Source: Anagrus nilaparvatae (Eukaryota; Arthropoda; Insecta; Hymenoptera; Mymaridae). From it: a stretch of DNA of 64,000 nucleotides. The stretch is from NCBI GenBank assembly GCA_022575985.1, contig JAKSXM010000103.1, forward strand, positions 434,001-498,000. Direction: 5' to 3'. A program made the position numbers and the translations under genes. This document shows, piece by piece, positions 22,401 to 35,732 of this stretch. The notes beneath the pieces are model-generated. The model did not search any database. It was not told where the DNA came from and worked only from the letters and a program-made list of their open reading frames with translations. How positions within the stretch are numbered: the first letter of the stretch is position 1; the number at the start of each line of letters is the position of its first letter.

Positions 22401-25142
22401 AAAAAGTATTTCTTCTGAACATTCGATAATATTAAGTATAAACCAATGAACCGTAATAATTTTGCGGTAAAATAGTAATTTATATATATATATATGTCTT
22501 ATTAAATATTGCATATTGATGAAGATAAAAAATTAATGGATATAATACGATATTATGGAGTTCGATACCCTAGTATTTGAACTTATAATAATAATAGCAG
22601 TACTAAAAATTCCAGAATGAGTGTATATCTTAATTAGTACTATATTCATTCATTTTGTTATTTTTCCTTATTTTTATGGTCATATTAAGGAAATGTTTAA
22701 AAAATAAGCTTATTATTTCTGACAATTTTTATAAGGCATTTTTTGTAATTGGATTATACATAGCTGTACTTCACTATTAGTTAGAAAAAAATATACTTTT
22801 TATTTCAAATCTTTTTAGTTAATAACTGGATTATTTTGACCTTGTTGGACAAATGATAGCAAAATAAATTATAAAATCTGCTTACTTTCGAATAAGCTTA
22901 TTGAAAAAAATTCAAAATGCCTAATTGATCAAAAAGTATCGAGGGGCTATCGTCTTGGAAATCACGAATTTTATTTAAAAAAATATTTTTTTGATTTTTT
23001 CCCGATTTTGGCTTGTTTGTACCTCAATCATGAATCGTTATACTAGTTGAGATGGTTTATTTCCGTCTAGTAATGATTTTTTACGATTTTTTTGGATTTT
23101 TTTTTTAATTTAGGGGCTCCTAGGGACCCTAGAATACTTTAGGTTTATGGACCTAGGATAATTTCAAATTAAGGGGTGATTTCATGAAGCATATCTTTAC
23201 TAGATTCTGGAGACTCTAGAGTTAAAAAGATTGAACTCTAGTATTTATTACACTGAAAATTTATTAAAATTCTGCTCGAGTAGGATCCAATAAATTGCTT
23301 CCTTATAATTTTCAATTTAGGGATTTTTATAATTTCAGGTCTAAGACTTATAATAATTAGTAAGTGTATGTTAAAATCTGGATATTGAAACTGTTAAAAG
23401 TGAACATGTTCCATGTTCGATGGTTGTGTGAACATACATACAGTTATAAGTTTTTTATTTTTCATGTAGGATTCAGAACCAAAATAATTCGCAGTTCAAA
23501 TACATTTAATACAAATAATGAGTACCCCTATAAAGGGATGGATTTTGCTAATTTAAGAGCTTTCCCCCGATTTCCCATGAGCGAAATTAAAAATTCCGAA
23601 GTCAAGAATCCAAAAAACTTATAATCTCTATCTTTTTTCAAAAAATGATTTGTCTGAAGTAAAATTATGATTTAAAAGCTTTCAACTCATAATTTTTACA
23701 CACCAACAATTTTTCCTGCAAAATAAATAGTGTAAATTTTAATAAACCGAGCTATAACATGAAATGCTCCATATAGGTAAGTAAAAATCAGATTGCATCT
23801 TTTTTAATGCAATATAATCTTCTTAATTTATTTTAATATATAAAGTGTTTAAAATAACTATCTTTCCACTCACTCTATAGTGCAGATAATACACTTTGAT
23901 AATAATCAATGGAAAAAAAAAATGAAAATGATGATAATTTAAAATTTTCTATTTACCTCCTCACTTATTAACTTTTTTTTTTTAATAAAAATAAAATTCA
24001 AGTCTTATTTATTTTATTTTATAAACGGTATATTAAGTACTTTGCTTTGAAAATCAATAATATACTTCTGATAACGCATAAAAAGGGATTAATTTACTGT
24101 GATATAAGAATTGCCTTAAGAACTTGGAAAGCTTAATCTAAATAAAAAAAAAAAAAATTATTAAGTGGTTTTATTGATAATTTTGTTCGTTAATTCATGC
24201 ATAAGTATATTTAATACTGACAAGCATCTTATAAAGATCAAAATTTTATATATATATATGTATATGTATAATTTTTAATCTGTTTATATATATCAAGAAT
24301 GAAGAAAACACTTTAAACTAGATTTGCATGCCAAATTCTATAAGTTGATTTTTCTTTTTTTACGTTTTTATAATATAATTCAATTCATGTTAACTTATAT
24401 ATTTACTTAGGAGATCATGGAAGTTATATATTTTAAATATAGTTAATAATGTAGGCGCCATTTAACTGTTAGAAATCCGGTTAAAAATGACACTTGAATA
24501 CTAATATAATATAAAGTACGCTTTAACAAATAAGTTTTAAAACGTTTTAAAAGTCAGTAATTTTTTTCGCAGTAATGAAATCAATTTGCATATTAAAAGT
24601 GCAACTTTTGCCAATATTTTTATGAAATTAATAGTCTTATAATTTTAGAGAATATTCATATATTTTTTAAAATATTTAAAATTAAATATTCTCAAAACTT
24701 TGCCAATCATTTAGGTTATTAGAAATGGGTAAGGAATTTAGAATAAAAAGTTTAAAACATCACAATTAGAATCTGAAAATACTGTATCAGATCTGGGTTG
24801 TATATACCCATGTGTGCATTGACACGTGATACATCAATGCATCGAAAAATTAATAAGCACCTGGATTTATTATAAAGTCTTTAACAACCCTTTTCATTTA
24901 CTCGAGTATATGTGATAAAATGCAAAATCACCGCAATAGGCTACTTGTAAATATGTAAGGAAATTTCGAGGGAAATTTTTCTCGCAAGAGAAATGAATTT
25001 CAAAATCTATATATAGAAGTTCCCTCAAAATAAACTTATTATAAAATTGGCAACAAAAAATCCTTAAGTGATATTATACCCTCATAGTTAACCTGATTTT
25101 AAAGTACCCTGTAATTTTTATAAATTCTACCCGATTCACGGG
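19452..25142. other. Gene-free AT-rich interval
   Basis: No gene is recognised on either strand. It includes an (AAT)n run near 19650, a relatively GC-rich stretch at about 19800-19990 (GTGGGCATCATGGGGTAATT), a (TA)n run near 22483, and at about 23270-23640 sequence resembling the interior of the CTCCAGTC family. Short open frames (21203-21397, 23364-23624) look incidental. Confidence 0.45.
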
Positions 25143-25311
25143 GACCTGATATACAGCATTCATATCACAGTGATGAATCAGCCTATTCATTCACAATGTG
25201 TGGTACTGCACATGCGCAAAACAAATGTTTTTAGAAATGGTAGTATTTTTCGCGATGCAGTTTGGTTATAAAAGTGATATGTTATAGATGATATAAATGC
25301 AGAATCTAGGC
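25143..25311 (-). mobile_element. CCTGATTCAGCATTCATATC MITE, copy 1 (inverted, shortened)
   Basis: Inverted copy of the element at 36674-36884 and 47243-47452. Landmarks are CAGCATTCATATCACAGTGA at the left, CATGCGCAAAACAAATG, GCGATGCAGTTTGGTTATAA, and ATATAAATGCAGAATCTAGG at the right. The A/T-rich inner segment seen in the other copies (about 40 bp) is missing. Confidence 0.75.
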
Positions 25312-28300
25312 TTTGCAGTGAGGGAGATCATTGCATTTATATTCTTGCTTTGAACAAAATAAGCCGAAAAAGAGCTTTTTCCTTCCTATAAATAAACATA
25401 AATTTTTCGGATGCTGTTGCCTAGAATGTTTTCCAGATTAATGTGTTATACCGTATTTCAAAGTAACTATTTTTTTGAACTTGGATTTCATAAAAAAAGT
25501 CCTCAAAATAATTGATCAGCGACCCAAAAAAACCTAAAGTAGACCAAATCTCATGATGGCCAGTAATTAAACACTCTAAACCACGATTTGACTGGAGTAT
25601 ACCATAAATAAGAATCTTAAATTAGAAAGAGTTTGAGAAGAGTTCGTTATAATTTATTTGAATAATATATAAAAATTGATTTAAGTTATTGCAAATAATT
25701 TTTTGCATTTTATGAAATTTCATAATTTATTTAATCACCATTAATAATATAATGAGATCAAAGGTTTCGTCCCATTTGCTTGACATAACGAAGGTATGCT
25801 ATATTTATAAAACTAATAATTTTTAATAAGATAATTGAAAAATAATTAAATTTTCTTTTATAAAATATTGATCGAGGAAAAATGTTGAACTTTTAATGCC
25901 AGTCAAGGTTCCCTACAAGCCCTTATATTTGCGCTAGCACATACATTTAAGGCACATAATATAAATACTAAGATAAAAATGCAACATTTTAAATGCACTA
26001 TTATCCAGCACAAACCGTAAATCTTTCATTCGGAAATCTTGAATTCATCAAATTAAGTGTATTATATGCAGTGTACCTGTATATGCATTTATAATATATA
26101 TATCCACCAAGGCCGTAATTCGATAAAAATTTATTTTATGTATATTGAGTACTCCCTCATTGCCATTATATAAAACAAAGAATTCTCACAAGCTTTTATA
26201 TATATAAATAATCTGAAAAAGGATATATTCAAGAAACTCTTTTGATGACATCAAGGGAAAAAAGATTGACATTTTTGCAATACACGGATATTTTACCATT
26301 CCTGACTGATGTGTATGTATTTTGTATTATATGTACCCTTCTTCATCACTTGTCGCTAAAACTAAATAAAATAAATGAAGAAAAAAAATTGGATTCTATA
26401 AATGTGTATAACTTCTTAAAAAAATAAAATTGGGACCGGTTATTCTTATTATGCTTTTTTTTTTAAGTGTGTGCATAGTATGCACGTTGCATTTTTACTG
26501 GGGCCTTCTGTTCTTGTTATATAAAATTTTTTTTTTCGATTTTTTTCCGCAAAACAGAAAAAGTAAAAAAATATATATAAAGAATATATAAAAGAAAGAG
26601 GTAAAGGTAACAACCGCAGCGGGATTTCAAAAAAAGCGGCTGACAGACAACTAAAAAGCAAAAGACAACGAAATGTCCATCTTTTTTTACAAATCTTACT
26701 TTATTTTTCTCTACTCCTCCACTTTATCTTTCATCCTTATTTCTTTTTTTTTTTTCGTTTTGTGGTCACTTTTATTTCTTGCGCTCTCATTTTTACGGAG
26801 ATTGCTTCTAAGTTTCTTTTTCTTTACTTTTTGCTTTTTTTTTTATAATACACCTGTATATATTTTTATAATTCCGCGCTACCGCGACGAAAAGGGTTTC
26901 TTCATCTTCTTTTTTCGTACACTTATTTTTTTTTTTAACGTTATTTTATTTTTATTCACATATTATATATACGCGTGCTTATTTATCCATGTATATAAAT
27001 AAGCTTATATACTTTTATTTTTTTTATATTTTTTTTTCTTGTTTATATTAACCAATTTTTTCTATGTATGCTAAAAAAATATGTACCTTAGCCTAGTTGT
27101 CAAATTTAAAATTTGGCTATTTCGGGATTGCTGTCAGGTAAAATCGAATTTATTTATTAAAAAGAGACTTTGAAAGATTCATATAGGTAAGCTTCTTTAA
27201 ATTTTACTAACGACTTCACAACGAATTCAAAAGAAAAAAACATAAAAGCAACAGAAGTTCTAGGATCTAGCCAGATTTCTTCGTTCAGATTTCTTTGCAA
27301 ATTTAGGTTAATTTTCAAAAATATCTGTGAAAACTGTATTTTATTCATTTTTTTAAAGAGTTTTTAAAATTTGACTAAAAAAAGGGGACTTAAGTAATAT
27401 ACCTTAAGAAATCCAAAAACTGAGTAAAGTGAGTTGCAGAAATTTTAGCCAGATCCTAGAAATTCTGTTACTATTATGCTATTTTTTTATTGTGATTTTA
27501 AATTAATTAACTTCGAGTCAAAATTAAAACCCAAAAAATCTTGACTTCTTCTGAAACAAGAACAATCCTACGGTGCTAAATATGTTTTTGGGTCTAAAAA
27601 ATAATTCTTAGCACTCTATTTTTATCCTATGAAGACTAATTTGACTCCAAAAGGTCATTATTGCCTAAAAATCGTATTATCACTGTCCAAAATCATTTTT
27701 ATCAAAAAATTTATTTTTACATAAAAAAATACGTTTTTTAGGCAATCTTGCAATGCCCAAATTTAAAATTTTAGCATTCCAAAAATAAGCAAAACTTTAA
27801 AATAAAGCCCAGACTAATATGCAAGAAAGGTGAAAGCAAAATACAAGAATAAGAAAGAAAAAAATATATAGCTAATGTTCTTTTTTCCTTTCATCACATG
27901 CATATAGGACCTTATTTCTTATACATACAAAAAATTTAATTCATTTTTTTTTTGTTTTACAAAAATTTTTAGTATACATTTTTTACTGTTTATATTTTCT
28001 TCTTCTTCTTCGTCTTTTTTTTTATCATCATCATTTTAATTCCGTTTTGTTTTCTTTTTCCTTGCAGTATTTTGCTACCGTATATTACAAACTTTATAAC
28101 GAAAATAACAAAATTTATATGCATAAATTTATATTCATAGATTTTTTTTAAAACTGAATAAATGATTAGAGGTTTTCGATACTTTTTAGAACGTGAATCA
28201 TTTTATTATTATTTTTTTTTTCTTAATTTAAAAAACTTTTTATGTGAGATTTTTTTTTTAACCATGTCAAAAGTGCATTATTATTATGATGCACTTGGTT

Positions 28301-31300
28301 GGTTTATATTACGCTTGAAAGCTTTTTGCGGATACAAAATAAAATTGAGGTTTTATTTTATTTTTTATACTTTTAATTTTATAATACGGTGTCTTTTAAA
28401 GAAAAGGATCAAGCATAACGAAATTAAAGAATATATGCGTATATGCTTATAATAAAAAACGAGGAAAAAAATAATTTTGATATATAACCTGTAAAAATCA
28501 ATTATCTGCGCTTTTAACTGGAAACAAATTTTTTTTTTATTTTACTTATGAGAGGTTTTTTTTCTTTTAAGCTTTTTTACGTATCAGAAATTTTTTATGG
28601 TATACGGCGATAGACTTTTATAAATAGACTTTCAAGTACTAATAATAAAAATTTTTGGGTACTGAAAGTTGGTATTTTTCAGATAAATAAATTTAAAAAA
28701 TTTTCAGTTTAAAAAATTAAATTTTACACTTTAAATTTTGAGCAATATTTTTAATACTTTCGCGTCAAGTAACTAGCCAAAATTTTCAAAAACTAAAATT
28801 AATAATTGAATAACGTCCAAATTTCTTTTTTTTGTTAATTTTTGATACAACTTGTTGCACAATGTTAATAAACTTGCAATTATTTTAGCAATAGAAGGTT
28901 AAAGTGAAATTCAAAGAAAATGAGTATATTTTTGAAATACTTAGAGTAATTCTCTTGTTTACATATCTCGGGTCACTGAATTTTTTGCACTTGTCAAATT
29001 TTTAATTAATATCAGATACGGCTAGATCCAAATAACTGGTAGATAACTGCTGACTGGGTGACTAAAACGAACTAGGCTACATTTTAACAATTTTTTTTGT
29101 AATTGAAAAGTCAATTTGACAATTTTAGTCTGTACGCGCCATCGTCCTAAGGGGGTGCAACCCCTCTCCCCAAAATTTAAGTCATCTGAGTGTCCAAAAT
29201 GAAACTAGACCAAATTTTAAAAACGTTTTCTTTTCGGCATAATAAATGCATATTTCAAATATAGACTATGCCAAACTATCTGAAGCGAAGGGGGTATTTT
29301 TTTTTACCTAGCACGTGTTCTAAAAATTAAATTTACTGAGCCAAAATATCTTCAGACTCACCCCTTTTGAAAGGTTGGCATGAGCCAGATTTTAAATTTA
29401 CGGTTATTATGGTAAAAAGAAAACAAATTTAAAATTTGGACTGGTTTCATTTTAGTCATCTGGGTGACTTAAAATATGGCCTTATATAATTAACAGATCA
29501 GGGCAGCGGAATAGCGCTTTTGGTGAAGATCCTTACTTGGTAAGAATCAAGTATTCATATGTGGTCTGGTTTCCATTTGGAAACCAAAGTGACCTAAATT
29601 TCTTAACTTAACCCTTTTCCTGTAGCCTAGAACAATAGTATTTAGCTAAAATTAAGGTATGTCGTCAGAAAGCTTTATAGAGGAATGTGTAAAAGTTTAT
29701 CCTGATTCCAAGAGTCATCCAGGTATCTTTCCGAAACCAGCAGATTTTCCTTTACAATTAACCCTTGACCAAATGTTTAGAAAAATCTTTGTCTCAGTAG
29801 CTGTAATAATGTATTTACGAATACATTTAAAGCCGTCCTAGTGGTTTCATAAAAGCTACCCAAATTTTTATGGGCACCCTGCCTATAATGATAAAATTTT
29901 TTTTTTTCATTTTTTAATAAAATAATTTATAATTTATTAAATTATAAGCATTTTTATTATTCTTAAGAATACTAATTTAACCCATAATTTATGTTTACAA
30001 AATTTATTCTTAGTAAAAAATAATTTACAAAATATATAGTGTAGAACATGGAAACGAAAGGACGATATTTTTTTTATTCTTTATACTATAAAGGAAATAT
30101 AAATTAAAAATGGTATTACTATGTTAAAAAGCGTGAATTTACAGTATAGTAAGGTTACGTAAGCAAAAATAAAAAAAGTATTTTACATTTCACGTCATCC
30201 ATAAAGTAAAACCTGCAAATTATTTTGTTTTATGTGAAGATAGAGAAGCTTCTTGTATTTAAATAAAGAAAATATTATAGAAAAATAAAAACGTGAGAAA
30301 ATAAATGAGAATTCAAAAAAAATTTCTTGTCTTTACTTGCGGCAGTTTTTTTGTTATCTATTATCCATACCATGAAATTTGGCGTTTATGTCAGTTATTT
30401 TAGATATTTTAACATCAAAAATATTTTACTTTTTTTTGGCTATGTGTTTGTAAAAGGTAAAGAAATATTTGATTAAAAAAAATTTATACTGCATCGTATA
30501 AGAAATACTTTTTAAAACAAACATTTCATGTTTAATCATTTCTTCATTTTTCAAGTATATTTTTTGGGTGTATGTTGTCAAGGTTTACGCATCAAAATTT
30601 CAAGATTTTTTTTTAAATTTGTGTTTTTTTGAAGACATGTATATTTTTTTTGTAAATTTTCAAGGTTTTCTGATCTTATTCAATATCAAGCAGATAAAAA
30701 GTAAATCCATTTTTTTTACATTGAAATTAAAAATATACGTCATTTATCCCTAAATTTTTCTTAACAATTATTATGATTTACCTTGATTTAAAGTATAAAT
30801 TTTAATATTAGCCTTAATTTTACATGAAAAATCGGTTTACATCGGAATATATAATCGAAAAATATGGTTTCAAATGCTCTTATTTTAAATTTGCTTCATT
30901 TAGATCCATTTTTTTCCAAAAGTGGTCAGTTGCTAACAAAATAAATTTAAAAAAATTTTAAATAATTCTAATAGGGCTAATGTTTAAAATGTAATCAATT
31001 GAAAGTATTCAAAATAATGTGATTCAACATTAAAAATTTAGAATTCTCAAATTTATTTAAAATTAAATTTTGGTTCTTCTGTTTTTAATTTTAAATTCTC
31101 ATTCTATATAAGCCTACTAACAATAAAGCTCGAATTTACCCCAAATGTTAATTTATTTCCAATCTGGACCATTTTTTAATTTTTTGGTCAAAAATTGCAG
31201 TATACTATTTTATCTTTAAGATTTTTAAAATTAAAAAATACAATAACTCAAACCCTTTTATTTTGACAAAAATTGTCAAATCTGGTCTCATACCTCAGCC

Positions 31301-32646
31301 GCAACCCCAAAAAAGTAATTTGTTTTAAAAAACGCCCGCAGTCTATCATAAATTACTAATAAAAAAATACTAAGAAATTTGTGGTTTTTTAAAAATTATT
31401 TTTATAACGACTCTTTTGTACCATCTTAATTATTTTATAATTACCAAATTTATGTCATCCTCGGAACAACAATAAAAGAAAATTGATTTTATATACCTCC
31501 CGAATACAAAAGCAAAAAATAACGCACAAAAAATCAAGACAACAAAAAAAAACCAAAAATTAGATACAATAATTATGAAACCTTTCCAAGAAATATTTAC
31601 AAAATTGACAGTAAAAAAAAAAATCCCTCAAAATTTCGTCTATCTTTTTCTATCTTAATAATACAGCCAAACCTACATAAATGCAGCACCTAATTTTTTT
31701 TTACCTATAGATTATATTCTGCGATAGAAATCAGTAATATACCGGTATTATATTTTTTACTGTATATTTATAAAAACAAGCAAAGAGTAGGCGCCCTAAA
31801 AAATATTAAAAAAAAAAAAGAAATGCTACTCTGTAATTGAAGTAGATTCCGAAGGATCATCCTTCTCTGTTATAGAGAGCCTGTTTTTTAGACCGGATGT
31901 GGTAGAATATTACGAACAGTAATTACCGTTATGTAAAAATAAAGAAAATTATATCTGAAAAAAAAAAACTTATAATCATTTTTTTTTAATTTTATTTTTT
32001 ACTTTTAGTTTTCTTTAATTTAATATATTTGATAAAAAAAAACGTTTTCTTGTTATAAAAATTTACTCTGTAGATAAAAATACAAGTTTTAATTTATTTT
32101 AAATTTTCTTTTAATAAAACTAAGTATATAAATAATAAGATAACAATTATTTTTTTTTTTTTTTTTTTGCAAGAAAAATAAAAAAAAGTGTAATGTAATT
32201 AGTAACTTCCTTTCCTGACGTGTATGGAACAAATTGATGAGTTATTTAATATATTGTGTATATGTGTAAGAAAAAAACTGAACTAGTTGTATTTTTATTA
32301 TAAAAATCTCTACGTGACTTCATTTTCAACATTTAATAATATTGTATAAATAAATGTCAATCAGGAAAAAAATAATGTTTGTATTATATTGACATATTAA
32401 TAAAAAAGGTTTGATTTGGATCACTCGTCAGGATTTTTGATAAATAGAGATGTTTTTATTAGCAGATTTTTTTGGGGCGTTTTGACTTTTTAACTTTTTT
32501 GTGTTTTATTTTATTATAGAATTGAATATTTATTATTTGAATTAGGCTTTTGACTGCAAAAAATCAACTTATATTTTTTGACTTCCTTAATTTTATATTT
32601 TTGTTATGAAGGGTAGGTTCTTTCTACCCTGCTTTATATAAAAAAT
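25312..32646. other. Gene-free AT-rich interval with degraded repeats
   Basis: A right end of the CTCCAGTC family (TTTGACTGGAG then TA) is near 25600. Bases 26460-27060 and 28000-28300 are T-rich tracts that create long Phe-rich frames of no significance. Bases about 29050-29480 hold related short repeats in both orientations (GACTAAAACGAACTAGGCTA and similar). The 60-codon frame 29659-29841 is unrecognised. Bases 31840-31910 have two adjacent small hairpins (GAAGGATCATCCTTC, CTCTGTTATAGAG). No exon can be supported. Confidence 0.4.
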
Positions 32647-32863
32647 TTTTCTTGGCAAAGGGCAGAAAACATTTATTTTTTGGTCCCTCTGGACCAGGAA
32701 AAACACGTTTTTTGCCTCTGATAAAGAAAATCGTATACAACCCTTTAACTATAAAAAGAGAATACCTTAAATTCTAGTTTATGTGCGATTTGGACCATTG
32801 GATATTTTTTCAAGCACAGGTATCGTAATATAAATATTTATGGGATTAAAGATAGAATGGCTA
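32647..32863. mobile_element. Degraded copy of the GGTCAGAAA-family element
   Basis: It follows the copy at 8685-8904 base by base with many differences: GGCAGAAAACATTTATTTTT, CGTATACAACCC (CGTATACGACCC there), ATGTGCGATTTGGACCATT and ATCGTAATATAAATATTTA. It is more AT-rich, as expected for an older copy. Confidence 0.62.
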
Positions 32864-34006
32864 TTGAAAATTTTTTCTGTTCCATTTTTTACAAATTAGT
32901 TTGTTTGAGGTCTGATTTTAAAGCAAAAACCCCATTTTTAAAGAAGAAATCCAAAATTTGCATCAAAATCAACCTCGGAATATATCAAGAAACTCGATTC
33001 AAATTTAAAATTCGGTAAGATTCTACATGTTTTGAAGTTTCACCGAATTTTCATGTCACACATGTAGTGGATTGATCAACCAGAAATGAGAATTCGTCGA
33101 TAAACTTGGATTGAATAAAGTCAACCAATTTTTGTAATCAGTTTAATTTTAAGTATGGTTGTGGTATGGTATTATAAGTTGCCATATGAGATACATTTGA
33201 TCCCGATCGGAACAGAATGGTGGCATGCCATCTTTTGACACACGACAAAACTGTGGTGGTCCATAGGTGTGGGATACCACCAGGCCACGTGACATAAAGG
33301 TGGAAAGCTACATACTGTTTCGATCGGAACAGCAGTTTTTTCAGTTTTTTTTCTATACTATAAAAAAAATTTAATGCACACTAATCTCTATCATTTTGGT
33401 CCTTTGAGCCAAATTTGTTTCTTTGAAATAATACTTTACTTCAAAACGTTTCAGAACAATTTTTATATTATCCAAACAGAAAATCATTATTATATTACAC
33501 TTTCGTGTACTTGAAGATCTTAAAATTACAATAATAATATTAACAGGAAGCAAATAATAATCCCAACAATAAAAAAAATTGAAATTAAGACATAAAAAAT
33601 TACGTACGAAATAATGAACAAATAGCAGTCGGAATTAATAATTAGATGTCTTTATATATAAAAAAAAATAAGTCAATAAATTATATTTGAAGTACATACT
33701 ATACTAAAGAAAAAAATTTTTTCTGTAATAATATTTAAATTTTATTATCTATAATTTTAGATAATTGCAAAAAAAAAGGTGCAGGATTGGTAATTATTAA
33801 TAAAAAACAATAATTTTTTTTTTTAAATAATATTTATAAAATGTATATAAACATGTATTTACAAACACCATAAATTACAAATTAAAAACAATTATTTATA
33901 AAATTTATAAAAAAAATTTGATAAAATTGTACAATTTTATTTTTTTACAAATAATTATTATTACACCACTGTATACAATATAATTTTCGATTTAAAAAAC
34001 ATAAAT
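32864..34006. other. Spacer 3' of the HAD phosphatase gene
   Basis: A moderately GC-rich stretch at about 33200-33335 has GATCGGAACAG twice (33210 and 33322) around CCATAGGTGTGGGATACCAC; I cannot assign it. The rest is AT-rich. The 60-codon minus frame 33371-33553 looks incidental. Confidence 0.4.
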
Positions 34007-34012
34007 TTTATT
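34007..34012 (-). terminator. Candidate poly(A) signal for the HAD phosphatase
   Basis: Minus-strand AATAAA, about 180 bases beyond the stop codon. It is a plausible end of the transcript, but such matches are frequent in this sequence. Confidence 0.35.
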
Positions 34013-34023
34013 ATTTTTTTTTT

Positions 34024-34107
34024 TTAATCGACACTGTGACAACTTGCACGACATTCTTGTTTGATAAATGCAGAGCAATTATGTGTATGTCGAAGAAAAA
34101 ACCCCAT
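34024..34107 (-). CDS. Possible 27-aa cysteine-containing small ORF
   Basis: ATG at 34107 opens a frame of 27 codons ending TAA at 34024. The peptide contains HTHNCSAFIKQECRASCHSV. Its codon content is far less A/T-driven than the surrounding sequence, and it holds three Cys and three His in 20 residues. It lies 85 bases beyond the HAD phosphatase stop on the same strand, so it could be a 3'-UTR smORF, a separate small exon, or chance. I do not recognise it. Confidence 0.25.
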   Translation of the reverse strand: MGFFLRHTHNCSAFIKQECRASCHSVD

Positions 34108-34191
34108 AGTGTATTAAAAAAATTTATCTTATAATCTTCAGTACAAAAAATTCCAATTTATATTATTTACAATAAAAAAAAAATTTAATTA

Positions 34192-34893
34192 CTACGTTGA
34201 TTTATATTTAGGTAAACCAAAATCTTCAGGTTTAAATTCGGTTAAGCTATTTAAAACTAACGTTGCTTTTGTTTTAAATTTGTCAGGTAAATTAGAATCA
34301 GGTACCATAACAACTTGCATACCAGCACTGATACCAGCTTCTACACCATTTGGTGCATCTTCAAAAACCAAACATTTCGATACATCAGGTTTATCTAAAA
34401 ATCTTTTAGCAGCAATTAAAAAAATATCTGGTTTCGGTTTACCAAATTTAACATCTGGATCAGAACCACCAAGTACTTTATGATTAAATAATTCAAATAA
34501 TTCATTAATATATTTTGTTTTTTTATTAAAACCATCTTGACTAGTACTTGATGCCAATGCTATTGGTATATTATTGTCATATAAATGTCGAATTAATTTT
34601 TCAGCACCAGGTAATAATTTTATTCTAGGTGTTTTATAAAAATTTGAATATTCATTTATTAAAATATTTTTCAATTCTTCGTGTTTTATTGGTAATTGAA
34701 ATGCTTCTATTAAATAATCAACACATTGATGAAATGGTGAACCCATTGTTTTAACTTTATTTTCCCATGTATATTCTTTACCAAATAAATTAAGTACATC
34801 ATTTACTGCATTTGAATATAAACTTTCTGTATCTAATATTAAACCATCCATATCAAATATACAATGTGTTACTTTATTATATTTATTAGACAT
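34192..34893 (-). CDS. HAD-family phosphatase, pseudouridine-5'-phosphatase-like
   Basis: This 233-aa haloacid dehalogenase-superfamily phosphatase resembles animal HDHD1/PUDP and Drosophila GS1-like proteins, which dephosphorylate pseudouridine 5'-monophosphate. All four HAD motifs are visible: motif I FDMDGLILDTE with the nucleophile D14 and acid D16; motif II ALASSTS with S115/S116; the Lys of motif III in KFGKPKPDIFL (K152); and motif IV FEDAPNGVEAG (E178, D179). The helical cap between residues 20 and 90 and the loop LGGSDPDVKFGKPKPD match the family. Length is normal and it appears intronless. The ATG at 34893 is followed at once by conserved sequence. It may lie within, or next to, the large upstream region of Frizzled. 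The family is certain; the substrate is inferred. Confidence 0.9.
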   Translation of the reverse strand: MSNKYNKVTHCIFDMDGLILDTESLYSNAVNDVLNLFGKEYTWENKVKTMGSPFHQCVDYLIEAFQLPIKHEELKNILINEYSNFYKTPRIKLLPGAEKLIRHLYDNNIPIALASSTSQDGFNKKTKYINELFELFNHKVLGGSDPDVKFGKPKPDIFLIAAKRFLDKPDVSKCLVFEDAPNGVEAGISAGMQVVMVPDSNLPDKFKTKATLVLNSLTEFKPEDFGLPKYKST

Positions 34894-35732
34894 TTTTTTT
34901 TTATTTTTAAATATATTACAAAATTTAAAAAATATACAGTTTTAACAGGAAATGACAATATTTTCAAATATGAATCTGTAACGAATATTGTTAAAAAATC
35001 TAAATTTAATTAGCTTAAAAATAAAATTTTTAATTTACAGTACCTTATTTATATTAGTTGCAATAACACAATTATTATGTTTTATTTTGTAAAAAAATTT
35101 AAAAAAACGTGTTATTTTTAGTTGAACTTGAAAGACAACGTGATGCGCTTAAAAGAGTTAAATATATAATGGCGTCTTTAAATAAAAATAACCGACAGTT
35201 TGTTCTTCTTCATGGTCGATGACAAACTAAAAGTTTATAATATATTCTCATTTGGTACACAACGTGTGTAACAACTATCTTCTTAAGTTTCTTTCAAGTC
35301 ACTTACTAAATTATCGACCTTATTTAAATAAAAAAATTTTTTTTTTTTTTTTAATATTTACATGTGACACAATCAATTGATAAAGTTTGTTTTAAATATT
35401 TTTATCAATTTTAAGTATTGATAAATTATTTAATTTAATTTTTATTGGTTGACCTAAAATAGTGACCTGAATTTAATTAATTTTTTTTTTTTTAAATTCA
35501 TAATTTCTTAAAGATAAATTAGAAATTTTAATTATCAGTTGTCAGCAAATCAATATTTTAAATCAATTTTATCGATCTAGATAAATAAAGTTTTCTCCAA
35601 TGATAAATATCGACTTTGTATCAATACCAAAATTTAAAACACAAGCTAATAAGATTAAAATGTAGTAAATTCTAGAGTAAACTTTGATTTGGGGAATTCT
35701 TTTTTAATGACCAATGGTCTTAAAATAGTTTT
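34894..35732. other. Promoter side of the HAD phosphatase and AT-rich spacer
   Basis: It includes a plus-strand segment at 35114-35223, behind a TTTTTAG acceptor-like site, that reads ELERQRDALKRVKYIMASLN and continues to a TGA. It may be a chance frame. Nothing else is recognised. Confidence 0.4.

Noticed and set aside
22321..22640. Possible tRNA or small RNA in the 18-34 kb interval
   Set aside because: No cloverleaf or paired A/B boxes could be drawn anywhere in the interval.
26673..27002. 109-codon open frame rich in Phe, Leu and Ser
   Set aside because: It is the translation of a T-rich tract, with no domain, and composition alone explains its length.
28162..28452. 96-codon frame MIRGFRYFLERE...
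   Set aside because: It consists of T-rich codons, has no recognisable motif, and lies in a low-complexity region.
29659..29841. 60-codon frame starting MSSESFIEECVKVYPDSKS
   Set aside because: Composition is slightly protein-like, but there is no family resemblance, no splice context and no neighbouring exon.
35114..35223. Plus-strand exon candidate reading ELERQRDALKRVKYIM
   Set aside because: There is an acceptor-like TTTTTAG, but no partner exons were found and it lies in the 5' region of the opposite-strand HAD gene. It was left as a remark.
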